Shown: positions 10,209-23,409, counted from the stretch's first letter. The stretch: 64,000 bases of DNA from Sophora flavescens (GCA_030762895.1 CM061068.1:81971840-82035839); one strand, 5' to 3'. The notes: generated by a model from the sequence alone, not told the origin. Numbers and translations: made by a program.

Positions 10209-11400
10209 TCAAGCATAATACTTTTCGACTGCATCTGAGTTTACAGGGAATGGAAGATCTTCCCCATCCATCCTGGTGAGGATTAAAGCTCCTCCCGAGA
10301 AGGCCTTTTTCACAACCTAAGGTCCTTCGTAGTTCGGGGGTCCACTTCCAATGATGATACTTTTGGATTGGTAGGATCTTTTTGAGCACTAGATCACCCT
10401 CCCGAAACTGCCGGGGGCGTACTTTCTTCTCGTAAGCTCTCATCAACCTTTTCTGGTGCAATTGGCCGTGACACAATACTACTAATCTCTTCTCTTCAAT
10501 GAGGTTCAATTGGTCGAGTCGATCCTGAACCCACTCAGCTTCTTCCAATTCTGCTTCTCTTAGTACCCTTAATGAGGGGATCTCTACTTCAATCGGGAGT
10601 ACTGCTTCCATCCCATAAACTAAAGAATACGGAGCTGCCCCTGTCGAGGTGCGAATAGAGGTACGGTAGCCGTGCAAAGCAAAAGGCAACATCTCATGCC
10701 AATCCTTATATGTCACCACCATCTTTTGGACTATCTTCTTGATATTTTTATTAGCGACCTCAACTGCTCCATTCATCTTTGGGCAATATAGGGAGGAATT
10801 GTGATGCTTTGTCTTGAAGTTTTCGCACATCTCTTTCATCATCTTGTTGTTCAAGTTAGTCGCGTTATCAGTGATAATCTCGCTTGGCAACCCATAACAA
10901 AAAATTAATTCTCTTTTTAAAAATTTGATCACGACATTCCTGGTCACATTGGCATATGATGCGGCCTCAACCGACTTTGTGAAATAATCAATGGCAACAA
11001 GAATGAAGCGATGCCTATTCGAGGCTTTTGTTTTGATTGGACCGATCACGTCCATTCCCCACATTGAGAATGGCCAGGGTGCCGTCATGACATTCAAGGG
11101 AGCTAGCGGCGCATGAACCCTATCAGCATATATTTGACACTTATGGCACCTCTTCGCATAATTAAAACAATCTACCTCCATTGTCAACCAGTATTGGCCA
11201 GCCCTCAAGATTTTTCTCGCCATTGCATGACCACTCGCATGTGTTCCGAAAGATACTTCATGAACCTCCTCAATTATCAGTTTAGCTTCTTTCGCGTCGA
11301 CGCATCTTAACAACACTATGTCATGATTTCTTTTGTAGAGAATACCTCCATCTAAATAGAAACCCATTGCAAGTCTTCTTAGAGTTCTTTTGTCGTTCTC
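10209..11400 (-). pseudogene. Ogre-1 integrase (broken)
   Basis: Ty3-gypsy integrase, which inserts the reverse-transcribed cDNA into nuclear DNA. The long frame 11367-10168 shows the zinc-binding HHCC region (H...H, then CHKC) and the DDE core: D in MDVIGP, D in TDNATN and E in GAVEVANK. The chromatin-side C-terminal part follows (REGDLVLKK). Near 10330 the frame shifts: the family-like tail (NYEGP...VVKKAF...DAVEKYYA) is read in another frame, with a TAG inside and its natural TGA at 10209-10211. The lysine-rich tail of the long frame comes from a poly-T run and is an artefact. Sequence upstream of the frame includes a stop near 11412. Confidence 0.88.
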
Positions 11401-11424
11401 TGAAATGCCTGGAGGATATTCCCT

Positions 11425-12515
11425 TCATTGGATGAAGCATTTGATGTCATGGTACCACAGTTTTTGATCAGACTCATCCTCTATCACTTTAAAATATGCA
11501 GGATGATCACGCCTTTCCATTTTGATGAGTGGTAAGTTCCTCTCGTCACTTACTTTGAACATCGAGGACAAGGTAGACAACATGTCAGCTAATTGGTTAT
11601 CTTCTCGAGGAATATGATGAAATGTGACTTCATCAAACTGCTCAATCAAACCTTTGATGTAATCATGGTACGGGATTAACTTGGCATCTCGGGTTTCCCA
11701 TTCCCCTCTTAGCTGGTGGATGACTAATGCAGAGTTCCCATATACCTTCAGTATCCTTGCCTTTGATTCTATTGCTGCCAGGATCCCGAGCGCACAAGCT
11801 TCATATTCGGCTATATTGTTTGTACAATCAAAGCAAAGCCTTGCAGTGACAAGGAAATAATCATTTTCCGGTGAGATTAGTATTGCCCCAATTCCATGTC
11901 CCAATGCATTAGAAGCTCTGTCAAATAACAAGGTCTATTTTTATTTTTCTGGTGATTGCTCGCGATCTAACAAAGCCATTATATCTTCATCTGGGAAATC
12001 ACATTGCATCGATCCATATTCTTCTACCGCTGATTGGCTAGATATTCTGCGAGAGAACTCCCTTTTATTGCTTTTTGGGTGACATAGACAATGTCATATT
12101 CTGATAACAGGACTTGCCAGCGAGCATTTCTTCCAGTCAGAGCAGACTTATCAAAGAAATACTTGATCGGATCCATTTTGGACACCAACCAGGTAGTGTA
12201 ACACAACATGTAATGCCTCAAACGGCGAGCCGCCCAAGCCAAGGCACAGCAAGTGCATTATTGCAGTGAGTAGTTGGCTTCGTAACTGGTGAACTTCTTG
12301 CTTAGATAATAGATGGCATGTTCTTTTCTTCCTGACTCATCGTATTGCCCCAGTACACAACCCATTGATTCATCTAGCACAGTCAAATACATGATGAGAG
12401 GCCTTCCTGGAACTGGGGGAACCAAGACTGGAGGCTCCTGTGGGTATTGTTTGATCTTCTCGAAGGTTTTTTGACAATCTTCATTCCATGTTACTGCCTG
12501 ATTTTTGCGTAGCAA
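11425..12515 (-). pseudogene. Ogre-1 RNase H region and archaeal-type second RNase H (broken)
   Basis: The first part (12515-12024) is the RT-linked RNase H, with MYLTVLDESMGCVLGQYD, a YYLSKKFTSYE segment and LRHYML, with a stop near 12257. The second (11931-11425) is a further RNase H of the archaeal-like type typical of the Tat lineage: LFDRASN, AEYEAC and YGNSALVIHQ. In Ogre-2 the same places read LFDGASN and YGDSAFVIHQ, so Ogre-1 has a catalytic-type Asp replaced by Asn as well as Gly replaced by Arg. Frames change between the two parts, so no full-length product is possible. Confidence 0.85.
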
Positions 12516-12528
12516 TTTAAAGATTGGT

Positions 12529-13660
12529 TCACATGTCGCGGTCAGTCGGGAGATGAACTGAGCAATTAATGTAGTTCAATCTTCCTAAAAACCCGCGAAA
12601 TTCTTTCTCTGTTCGAGGTGCTATCATATCGATGATTGCTCGAACTTTTTCACGATCAACCTCTATTCCTCTTTGACTAACAATGAACCATAGAAGTTTG
12701 CCTGATTTCACTCCAAAAGTGCATTTGGCGGGATTCAGTCGGAGCTCAAACTTCCTTAACCACTCGAAAAGCTTCTGCAGATTGTCAACATGGTCATCTT
12801 CGTATCTGGACTTGGCAATCATGTCATCTACATAAACTTCTATCTCCTTATGCATCATGTCATGGAATAAAGCCACCATAGCCTGCTGATATGTTGCCCC
12901 AGCATTTTTCAAGCCAAAGGGCATAACCTTGTAGCAAAAGGTTCCTCATAAAGTGACAAATGTAGTTTTCTCCATATCTTCAGGTGCCATCTTGATCTGA
13001 TTATATCCTGAGAATCCATCCATGAAAGAGAATAATGCATGTTGGGCATTATTATCTACAAGAACATCAATGTGAGGAAGAGGAAAATCATCTTTTGGGC
13101 TAGCTTTGTTCAGATCTCGATAGTCGATACACATTCGAACCTTTCCATATTTCTTGGGGACAAGAACGATGTTAGCAACCCATTGAGGATACTTTACCAC
13201 TTCTAGGAAACCCGCATCCAGTTGCTTCTTGACCTCCTCCTTGATATTTAAAGACATTTCCGCTTTCATCCTTCGTAGCTTCTGCTTTACTGGAGGACAC
13301 TCCGGCTTTAATGGCAGTTTGTGTTCCGCTACACTAGGGTCTAACCCTGGCATGTCTTGGTATGACCATGCGAAAACATATTTATAATCCATCAACAACC
13401 TGATCAACCTGCTCCGCTCCTTTTCTTTCAGGGAAAGGCCGATCTTGACCTCTTTTTTATCATCTTCAGTTCCCAAATTGATTAGTTCACTCGGCTATTC
13501 ATGGGGCCGAATTTCCCTGGCTTCTTGCTCTACCAACCTCAATAGTACAGGTGGGACTTCCCCTTCATCATCAATAACCTCATCAGCATGATCAATGTGA
13601 AAGTCAAAATTGTATGCTGAGTTATTAACACTGTCATTTTCAAGAGAGTCGCTTTTAGAT
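12529..13660 (-). pseudogene. Ogre-1 reverse transcriptase (broken)
   Basis: Copies genomic RNA into cDNA. Frame 13476-12946 has the fingers and palm motifs (KVRMCIDYRDLNKASPKDDF and FSFMDGFSGYNQI). After a TGA just before 12943 the same frame continues with MPFGLKNAGATYQ and the catalytic YVDDM (12924-12529). Upstream sequence to 13660 is in the same frame and reads like the acidic Ogre linker before RT (...NLGTEDDKKEVKIG), with a TAG at about 13494-13496. Two nonsense changes and a later frame change into RNase H make it a pseudogene, but the motifs are well kept. Confidence 0.88.
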
Positions 13661-13900
13661 CTGCATTTTGGTAGTTATCAGGGAAAGATGAATGAATAAC
13701 GGTTAAAGATGGGAAACTACATTTATTGGTGAGGAACGATGAATAAAGAGAAAGTAAAAAATAAGAGGGATAAGAACATAAAGATATTGAATGCATGCAT
13801 TTATTGATAAGTCATACTGAAACGGAAACAAGTAAGCCCATTACAACAAAAAAATCCTAAAGCCTTGGGCAGAGCTAAAGGATAAGCATTACAGAATTAC
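13661..13900 (-). other. Candidate Ogre intron between Gag-Pro and RT
   Basis: Ogre elements are known for a spliced intron at this place. On the minus strand the Gag-Pro frame ends ...EFFSK then TAA, and that stop overlaps a donor-like AAA|GTAATT with GT at 13900-13899. A fitting acceptor is AATGCAG|A, with the AG ending at 13661. Joining 13901 to 13660 removes 240 bases including the stop and keeps the frame into the RT linker. A closer acceptor-like site (TTTCAG ending at 13817) is an alternative. Inference only. Confidence 0.45.
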
Positions 13901-15346
13901 TTTGAAAAAAACTCTATGGTCCTGGGGAACTCAATGACCTCCCAATTGTTGAGTTCTGTATCCGGAGGGCGTGGTGGATACACCAAATTGACACCTTGAT
14001 CGGCAGGATAATCATCTTCAACAGCTGCTGCTTGGTCCAGGAATGCGAACCCTACACTTCGGAAGCTCTGTCGAATGTCACAGATGGGAACCCTTTCAGC
14101 CTCGTATTCATGATTTTCCAGCCGAGCCGACCTCGTTCTTTTCTTTTCTTCTATAACCCTCATCTTGTCAGCCTTGGTGGGTTTATATCCCAACCCAAAC
14201 CTGTCCTTGTTCTCGATAGCATGAGGATGTTAGTGACACCTTGGCTATTCTTCCCCAAACCGCTTCCGGGTCGGTATCCTCCTCTGAGCATAACCCTAGC
14301 CATCATAATGGACGCTTTAGATGACTGAGGTTTCAAGAGTGGAGCATCGTCCCCAACATAAGTGGCATTGGCAATTTCAAGCGACTGGAAAGCGGTCTCG
14401 AGAGCTTCTTCGGCAGCTTCAATGTAAGGGGTTGTTAATGGCTTACTCACCAACATATCCTCCTCTCCAGAAACAATTATCAACTTGCTATCGATAATGA
14501 ACTTCACTTTCTGGTGCAGTGTGGAAGGTATAGCTCCAGACGAATGGATCCATGGTCGTCCCAGGTGACAACTTTAAGTTGGCGTAATGTCCATTACTTG
14601 GAAGAGTATTTCAAAGGTGCAAGGGCCAATCTGAATGGGCAATTCAATTTCTCCCATAACTTCCCTTCGGGTGACATCGAAAGCTCTTACGATCATTGTG
14701 CTTGGCTTCATATGAGTTCCATCGAAAGGCAACTTTGTCAGTGTTGACTTTGGCATTACATTGAAAGAAGAACCATTATCAATGAGGACCCTAGCCATGA
14801 CATGATATCGACACTTCACGAGAGATGTGTAACGCCTTGTTGTGACCTATTCCTTCGGATGGAATTTCATCATCGATGAATGTGATATAATTATCAAAGA
14901 ACGATGTTACCCACGATGTTATCAAGCTTATCAATTGTGATGTCATGAGAGACATGAGCTTGATTCAACACCTTCATCAAGATTCTCCTATGTGGCTCAG
15001 AATTCATCAACAAAGACAAGAGAGATATCCGAGCTGGAGTTTGATTCAATTGATCCACAACCCTATATTCGCTTTGCTTGATGAACTTCAAAAATTCGCC
15101 GACCTCTTCATCAGATACCTCCTTTTTATTATCACCCCCTTTGGTATCCTTTTCAGCCGGCATTCCTTCCACCTTCTCTTTCCCCTTGCGATCTTTTTCT
15201 TTCTTTTCTGTTCCCTCCCTTCGTAATACCTCTGGAGTATAAATGCGACCACTCCTAGTCATTCCACGAATTCCCGAAATGTTAGTAATCACAGTGGTCC
15301 CATTGGGAGGACTTTGTTGAACCCGCCTATCATATTTCCATGGCAC
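13901..15346 (-). pseudogene. Ogre-1 protease and G-patch region (broken)
   Basis: 15346-14894 is a charged linker. 14819-14574 is the retropepsin-like protease with LIDNGSSFNVMP (the DNGSS form usual in this lineage replaces DTG/DSG) and a later GEIELPI strand. 14507-14160 carries a G-patch-like motif (GGYRPGSGLGKNSQG), a glycine-rich nucleic-acid-binding segment following protease in Tat/Ogre polyproteins. The frame then shifts to 14193-13897, ending IEFFSK. There are at least two frame changes. Ogre-2 holds a cleaner copy at 33012-31759. Confidence 0.82.
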
Positions 15347-15382
15347 CGCTTTGGTATCCTTGTAAGCGAAAGGACCTGGGAC

Positions 15383-17685
15383 TCAGATGACAACTGGTGT
15401 TGGCCCACTCGAAACCGGCATAGGTTCCTTCTTAGTATAGTGTATCACCACTGACTTCGGAGCGGCTTTCTCAGGAACCGGTTGAGGATTAATCACAACA
15501 GTAAAAGGAGTTATCTTAACTGGAGTTGAGGAAATTGTAGATTCAGCGACCATGTTAATGCCACACTCATTCGATGCACAACCAATTAGGATAATCTTCA
15601 TATCTATTAACTGTTCCACAACCTGTCGAAATTCTGCACACTCTTCAATTGAATGCCCCATATTCCCGTCGAGGTCACACCTTATCTCTTCAACAAAAGT
15701 CTTCTCTTCAACCATTGAGGTTTGCACCAATCCATGTTTTTGCATCTCCCTTAAAATAACTCTCATGGGAGTTCTGACATCAGCCACCCGGCTCTTAAGA
15801 GTAGGTTCCATAAAGCTATCAATGGCATTGACTCCCGAACCCCCATGATTTGGCATAGGACCTTGTGCCCCAGTCGGAGCATCTTTCTGAAAGCTCAACC
15901 ACTTAGCATCAATAAGATCTTGTACCTTAAATTTGAAAGCCCTGCAGTTCTCAGTGGAATGACCTATTTCCCTCGCATGATACTCACATTTAGCATTTGG
16001 GTCAAACCACTTCGGATAAGGAGGCCCCAATGGTTTCATTGGGATATGAGTCAACACGGATCTGCTTATAAACTGATGCAGTAGCTCCGTGTAGGTCATG
16101 GGTATCGGGTCGAAATGTACTGGCTTTCTTTCCGAGTTGTATGGTGGTCTTGTTTGGCTGGTGTTTCGGTTTGGACCTAGGGGTTGAACGATTTGAGGTG
16201 GTATGGTAGGGTGTGTTTGAGTTTGAGAGGGGTATGATGGCCGGTAAGGAGCCATCTATTGAGGATTTGGAAATTGTGAGGTGGCAACGATGTATGGCTG
16301 GTTGGCTTGGTGATACGGAGGTGGTTGGTAATATGGGGCGTATTGGGCTTGGAAAGTGAGTGTTTGGTTTAAATTGGTTCGGTTTCTTTTGTTCAAAGGT
16401 TACTGCATATGCTTTTCCCTCCTTCTTTTTCACAAACGGGGTTTTCTTTGGGCCATTTGCCAATGAAGTCTCAGTGATTTTGTCAGTCCTCATTCCACTT
16501 TCGATTCTTTCACTGATAATGACCATGTCAGAAAAGTTCGATGACACGCTTCCAATCATTCTATCATAGAAAGGCGACTGGAGTGTATCAATGACCATTG
16601 CCACAATTTCTTTCTCGGCCAATGGAGGCTCTACTTGAGCAGCCAGTTCCCTCCATCGTTGTGCATACTCCTTGAAAGTCTGTGTCTCTCTTTGCCATAT
16701 TTTGGAGTTGCATCCTATCGGGAGCCATGTCAATATTGTACTTGTATTGCTTCAGGAATGCATCTGCTAGATCTTTGAAGGATCGGACGTGGGCCCGTTC
16801 GAGATGCGTGTACCAATTCGAAGCTGTCCCAGTTAAATTGTCTTGGAAGAAGTGAATCAAGATCTTATCATCTTGAGCGCATGATGCCATCTTCCTTACA
16901 TACATGGTCAAGTGGTTTTGGGGACAAGTGGTTCCCCGATATTTGTCGAAATAGGGTACCTTAAATTTTGGTGGAATTACAACATTTGGCACCAGACAAA
17001 GTTCCGAAGCATCCCACAGACCATAACTATTTACTCCTTCAATGGCCCGTAGTCTTTCTTCTAGCACTTCCAACTTTTCTTTAGATTGGGAATTCCCTCC
17101 TGACTGATTCACTGGAGTTTCACCGTACATATTCTGAGGGAAAGGGTATGGCATGTAGGAGGATCCGAAGTTTGTCACCATTTGAGTCCCCTGGGGTCCA
17201 TAATGTAGGGTGTATTGTGGATTTTTTGGATTGGCAGAAAGTGTCACTATCGGGGTGTTACCATCTGTAGGGTTGACAGTTTGTGTTTGTCGCATTTCGA
17301 CAGCATCAGTGGGGGTTTGTGTCCGAGTGATATGCTCGGAGTTTTGAATGCCATCTTGTGGGCTGGGGGCCGTTGGTGGCACAAATCCGCGAGGCAAACC
17401 GTATGGGGGATTGTTCGGGTCAAATGAAAGGTGAGTTCGGTTGCTTGGATAAATAGTGAGAGGCATCATGGCCCCTGGTTGGTTGAAGCCTTGAATAGGA
17501 ATCTGAGAAAAACCAGTCGGGATGAGAGGTGTGGCTGAATGTCCTTCGTTCGAGGCTGGAGGGTTCTCCTCTGTGTTCTTTTCCTTCTGCATTGCTTGTA
17601 GGATCTCCATCATCTTAGTCATCTGATCCTTGATTTGACTGACTTCATCCCTGATCTCTTGGACTTCTTCTAGTTCATCCGCCAT
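15383..17685 (-). pseudogene. Ogre-1 Gag (broken)
   Basis: Structural capsid/nucleocapsid protein. It starts MADELEEVQEIRDEVSQIK (17685), a short coiled coil, followed by a Pro/Asn/Thr-rich stretch and the retrotransposon Gag fold (FKVPYFDKYRG, HLTMYVRKM, LIHFFQDNLTG, WYTHLERAHVRSF). A frameshift near 16690 moves to frame 16733-16002 (FKEYAQRWRELAAQVEPPL), and another moves to 16255-15383. That part has two C/H-rich segments (CEYHAREIGHSTENC and GNMGHSIEECAEF) like the Tat nucleocapsid fingers; in the second, cysteine is only partly kept. Confidence 0.87.
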
Positions 17686-18401
17686 GGCTCTTGTCTGTGA
17701 CCGAGTGCGATAAGGGTGTCTTCGAGCAATTGTTCATAAAAGCCACACATTGTTTTAATCGAAACAAAAGTGAGACCAAACTGTTGGAAAAAAATGCAAA
17801 AAAGCTTTTATGAAAATCACCTTTGGAGTTATTATTATTATTTTTTATTATATATATTTTTTTGAGTTAACACCTTATAACAGACAAGAGATGGTTCCTC
17901 CATCCCACGCAGAGAGCATTGTGCTCATAAGATGAAATGGAGTTGACAACAAATCTAGGGGAGAAACAACTCTCCACAATAGATGTTGTCTCAAACACAC
18001 TAGCAATTCTGAATTGAGACATCTCGTCCTACCCTTTGCACAGAAGGAAGAATCCTATAAGGCAAAGATGTAGTTGACAACATACTAAAGGAAGACCATG
18101 CTCCACGATAGGTGTCGTCGCAAGTCAAATGCAAGAGTTGGAGTGCGAAGGAATCATAGAGGCAAGAACTGATTTCATTAAAAAATCCTCAAAGCAAAAC
18201 ATAGAATTATGGAGGCAAGGCCATATTTCATTAAAATCTCCTCAAAACAATACATGGATTGGGATTACATTTCATCCTAAAGTAAATAGCTTAGGTCTCT
18301 TTCTTTTTAGCCCTCGAGCAAACCCTCCACACATCTGCATGAAATCATCCAACTCAGCCGGGAGGCGAAGCATAGGGTCTGCACTAATGTTTTTTTGCCT
18401 T
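17686..18401 (-). other. Ogre-1 spacer between ORF1 and gag
   Basis: About 700 bases with no convincing coding sequence. Two diverged blocks of about 120 bases (17870-17990 and 18010-18120) share ACAACA, ACTCTCCAC/TGCTCCAC and ATAGATGTTGTC/ATAGGTGTCGTC, suggesting an old local duplication. It may hold the ORF1 termination region or a second splice site; nothing definite is seen. Confidence 0.5.
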
Positions 18402-20273
18402 TTAAAAGCATTGGACAAAATTCAGAATACAATGGCTTAGCTCCAAATTCATGCTCATATATCTTTTTTTCCATATGTCAATATCTATCCCTCGCTCTCG
18501 GGCCTCTTCTCTCCACCACTTCACGGCATTCATTACTTGAATCCTTTGATCATGATAGTGTTTTGCTGAGGTCCACCCTAAATCGCACTGCTTCTTGATT
18601 TCGACTAGTAGGATATTCAGCTCTTGGACCTTTTGTACCAATTCATCAGTCGTCCTGTCTTGTGCACAAATTCGCTTTTGTAAGTTGGCATTGACTCCCC
18701 TTTGTCGATTGACTTCCACTTCCAATGACTTTCTCACACCTCCTTGCTGAATGACTTCTTCTTCTAACCGACGCTTTTCTTTTCTTAGTTGATGCCTCTC
18801 TGTTGTCAAGGACAATACTTTGCTTTCAAGATTCTGGATCGTAGTCATGACGCTCGACGGGACCTTGTCTGTATTCTTCTAGACTTTTGAGGTTACGGAG
18901 ATATCTGCACACAAATCTTTTAAATATTCATTTTCCTTTGTCAACCTCTCACAACACTTCTGACCAATGGCTATTTTCAACTAGACATCTTGCTTTTGTT
19001 GTTCCATTTCCTTCATTTGTGCTTCCAGGATTTTCAGTTGTTCTGCCATTTGAGTTACCGAAGGGGAGTAATCTTCAGCTTTCGTGCTTTCTGCAGGAAT
19101 GTTGACAGGACCTTTCCTTGATTTTCTCCATGCTTCATACTCTGAGACAATGATTAGGATTGGTCGGCCCAATTGTGATCTCCCTGCCATCCTCACATTT
19201 TTCCATGCATTCCTAACTTCTTTTGCCAACAACTTGGTATTCTCACCATCCTCGTATCGGAAACAGCATCCACTGAGTTTTTCTTCTCGTGGCACGGTTT
19301 GCGTCCAACAAAGTTGTCGTAAGGCTATGGCGGGTGTGTAGGATATGCACCCTCTCGGGCCCATCAAAGGAACATTTTGATAGTCACCACAACTATAAAT
19401 GATATCTTGCCCCTGTTGACTTTCGTACCATGGGCATACCCACTTAAAAGAGTCTCTTTCCACTTTGTTAAACTCGCTCTTCCATTCCTCTTCATTAAGT
19501 TGTCTTGTAGGGATGTTATGGAAGCCTCTTAGTGGATCTGAATGGCGATTGATATAGCCTTTTGCGTACATGTGAGTCATGACCCATACATAGAGCAACT
19601 GTGCACATCATATGAGCTTCCCCTTTGGATGCCTCTGACAAAATTCTAGAGTCAAAAGCGTTTCAGCCAATACTGCCGGCACGAGGTTTTTCTTTCTTTC
19701 AACTGTGAAGAACACATCCATTGCTGCTTGATCTATCATGTCTAGCGCCGATGGAAATAGAACCAACCCATATATTGCTAGTGCCAATACCCTCTCAAAG
19801 GTTTCCCAGTCTTGTTGATCCATTAGTTTCCTCAAATGATTTTCAAGAAACTTTCGGGTTAACCCTCGCGAGTTTGAGTGCTCGGTCAAGTTCACTTCAA
19901 TTTCAGGAAGCCCTAGTAACCCTACTATGCTTGCAGTGGTCAAGTATTGCCCCGGGTGAAAGTACGCAACGGGATTTTTCTGCATTGGCAAACTTAACAG
20001 GCAAGCATATTCTTCAATGGTGGGTGTAATGTCCATGTTTGGCAACTCGAAACATCTGAGATGTGGGTTCCAATACTAACTTAGAGCACTCAAAGCAGTA
20101 GCTTCAACCGGTATGAAAATTAGGTCCAAGATCCCTCCATACTTCTTGACGAAGCTTTTTCGATGTTCTTGAGGCAAAGATTGGCTCAACTCTTTCAGAT
20201 TCTCTAATGAGTTCAAAATCACCTTAGAGCTCTTGGTGGTGGGAGCATTGCTAGTGTGTCTGACTTTTTCCAT
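18402..20273 (-). pseudogene. Ogre ORF1, extra ORF upstream of gag (four stops, no frameshift)
   Basis: One reading frame of 624 codons (20273 to 18402) interrupted by nonsense codons: TAG at 20078-20076, TGA at 19610-19608, TAG at 18983-18981, and a stop just before 18848. The segments line up as one protein: N-terminal helical part; a central plant-mobile-domain-like region (MDITPTIEEYACLLSLPM, EFCQRHPKGKL, then CAQLLYVWVMTHMYAKG, IPTRQLNEEEWKSEF); and a C-terminal coiled coil rich in Glu, Gln, Lys and Arg. An ORF of this kind before gag is the hallmark of Ogre elements. Its role is unknown. Ogre-2 has lost it entirely. Confidence 0.85.
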
Positions 20274-21182
20274 CTCTTGTTATCAAATGTGTTATCTCTC
20301 ACCAAATTATCTGTGCAAGGGAAATTTTATTTTATTAATAACATTTGGAAAGCAAAATTACTTATGCATGAGAGTGTACCAAGATGCATGAATGAATGAC
20401 ATATTGATGATGCATGGCCTAAAATACTACATGCATGAGCATACAATATAATAAGAATGAGTGTAACAAAATGCATGAATGAGTGGCATGTTAAGGTGCA
20501 TGTGGGATGCATGCAGAAAAATCGTTATGATGCATGAGATATAAATGTGATTATTCATGTTACAGAAAAATATGGAATGCGCTCCCTTTTGTCCTACATA
20601 GGTCATCTCCTAAAGTTGGGACTTCTGAAGTCAGGACCCTATTTTGGTAGGCTACTAATGGCATTTTATGTGCATGACTTTCGGGATAGATCTAAACCCC
20701 TAAACATATGGTCCCCGGATTACCCTCATCTAAAAGATAAGGAACCGAATCCATGAACCTCACCACAGGGACAAATAAGTCAAAATATGGTAGTCCATGT
20801 ACCGGTAGCAATCCGAGCGGGAGAATCAATGACTGTCAGGGACGCAAAAGCATCACAATAACATCACTGAAGCCCCCTTCTAATCTTATGGCATTCCAAG
20901 ACTCGGGTATAGAGCCCAAAAGTGTGTGCAACATGTGATAGTGATGTGTGTGATGGGAGCATACAAACCTTCACAAAAACCTACTAAAACAAAACTACCC
21001 CAAACCTGCAAAAAGGAACAAACAACACCAATACAAAAGTTCTCTACCCTAAGGTTGCAAGAATATACAAAAGCAATTATGAAAGCATTAAAAAGAGAAA
21101 TAAAACAAAAAAGGTAAAACAAAGCTGTTTTTTTTTTTAAAAAAATTGCACAACCAACTATGACAGGCGTGACTCTCAAAAG
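20274..21182 (-). other. Ogre-1 5' leader
   Basis: Untranslated leader between PBS and ORF1. It contains a run of ATGCATGA/TGCATGAATGA-type repeats at about 20360-20540. The segment at 21040-21120 (CCCTAAGGTTGCAAGAAT) matches Ogre-2 at 35452-35540. No ORF is supportable. Confidence 0.6.
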
Positions 21183-21200
21183 TCCCCAGTGGAGTCGCCA
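21183..21200 (-). other. Ogre-1 primer binding site
   Basis: On the element strand the sequence is TGGCGACTCCACTGGGGA, two bases after the 5' LTR end. The TGG start fits the CCA end of a tRNA, and this site type is the one reported for Ogre elements (tRNA-Arg). tRNA identity is from family knowledge. Confidence 0.8.
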
Positions 21201-21202
21201 GC

Positions 21203-23409
21203 TATCGCGACCGTCCCGTCCGGGAGCCGCGAAAAAGGGGGATAAAAAGACAGGAGTCGCCACCAAAATTATTTTTATTGGGAAAATCTTAGAAAATCCA
21301 ATTATTTAAAGATAATCTGGTCTAAAAAAAAGTGAGAGAGAGATGAGTCCGAGAGTCGGTTACGAGTAGGGAAGGTGTTAGCACCCCACATCGCCCGTTT
21401 AAAAAACGGTACCTTAAGTTAATTGTGCAAAAAGCCTTTTAATAACTTTTTAAATATTTATTTTACCCCAAAAATTATTTACAAGAAAGAATTATTTTTA
21501 ATTTTTATTTTTTAATTTTTTAATTTTTTACTTTTATTAATTTTTATATTTTTAAATTTATTGTTTATAAAATTAAATGAGATTGAACATGGCACATGAG
21601 TCCGCAGGGCAACCTCAAATCTAAAGGACTGAACATGGCATCGTGTCCATAAAGCATCCCTAAAAAAAGGAAATGTTTAATTATTTTGATTAATTATTTT
21701 AACGTAAAAAGAGACACAAAAAAAGGAAAATTTAGTTTTGGCTTGACAAGATGATTTATCTTGCTCCTACGTATTCCCGGGTGCGATGGGAAACTCAAAG
21801 CCACGTAGTTCTCTTGAAAATGTTAGCTTGGTTGGTTGATTATAATTTTTTATAAAGGTTTGGTTTTTTTGATTTTTTTTGTTAAAGAAAGGGATTTTAT
21901 TTTTAAAAAAAAATTCACTTTTGCTTAGAGTCCAAGATAGCAGTACTATACGATAAACCCTTACAATTCATACGACACTTGAGGATGAACAAGTCCCTAC
22001 ATCAACGTTGTAGATTGTTGCGTGAATTCAAAATATATTTTTATAAGAATGAAATTGGGTAAAATTGATTAAAAGTATAAATTAATTAAAAAACATTTAA
22101 TATTTTTTAAAGGGGATTCACTCTTGCACATGGTTAAAGATAGCAAAGCTATACGATGAACCCTTACAATTCATGCAATACTTGAGGATGAAAAAAATCA
22201 TACATCAACATTGTAGATTGTTGCGTGAATTAAAAAGGATTTTATTTATTGAAATTTTATTAAAGATACTTAAAAGTATTTATTTATTTATTGTAAAAAA
22301 AACTTTGTGAAAATCATTTTTATTTATAAAATAGGAGAACTCACTCTTGCACAGGGTTAAAGATAGTGAAAATATACGATAAACCCTTACGATTTTTACA
22401 ACACTTGAGGACGAAAAAAACGTACATCAACGTTGTAAATTGTTGCGTGAATTCAAACAAGCCAATTTAGTTTTAAAACATTTTTAGGAGATCTTTATTT
22501 GAAACAAGGAACAAAAAAAAGATTTTTTAGTTTTTTGCTAGTTTAGTTTTGGCCCAAATCTGTAAACCCAAAACAAAAATAAACTAAAAGAACATATCTT
22601 AAGCCCAAAGCACAAATCATATAAAATTTAGATTCAGGCCCGACTAGAAAGGAGCCCAATATATATTTTTTGACATAGACCACTCATGTCAAAAGCTTGA
22701 CACCCCCCCCCCCCCCCCTCCCCCCCGCCCAAAAAAAAATCTCATCTATTGACCCTAGGTACATTAAGCCACCAATCAACACATATCAATAATTAAACAA
22801 AAAAATAAGACCAACTCAGCCCAAACTGCAAGAAGCCCAATAGAACAAGTTAAAATTTATATATATATATAACATAATAAATGAAAGGGAGGAAAGTACT
22901 TGAGAAGCCTCTGGCTTCTTCTTGTTACCGATCTGAGCACCAGGGAAAAAGGGGGGGAGGTTGTGGAGGTCGACCGGCGGCGGGATCACTGCAGATGGCG
23001 GCGAGCGGTGCTGAGCGGCGAGAGGCGTGGGTCACGGATGCGGGTATGAACCATGCGGGCCTGGCGGAAGCGTCGCAGAGCAGCGACTGGAGAGCTCCGC
23101 GGCGGCGGTTCGCGCACAGTACGGCTGAGCGAAGATTAGTGGTGGCTACTGGATATGGTGAGGTGGAGGTCCGACGAGAGTCACGATATGGACGAGGACA
23201 CGCATCACTGTGGAAAGCTCGTGACACAAGTGGCAGATTTGGATCAGGACGAAGGCGACGAGCTTGTTTGTGCGGTGGTCGGAGGTGGCTGGGAGCAAGG
23301 GGAAGAAGATGTGGAGGGAAGAAGGAAAAGATGGGTTCTGAGTAGAAGAAGAAGAAGAAAAAATCAAAGAAGAAGAAGAATGAGAGGAGAAAGATGAAGC
23401 AGGGAGGAA

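Noticed and set aside
22881..23345. Open frame of 154 codons rich in Arg and Gly
   Set aside because: It lies in a CpG-rich LTR patch, antisense to the element, is not conserved as a frame in the other LTR, and has overlapping frames on the other strand.
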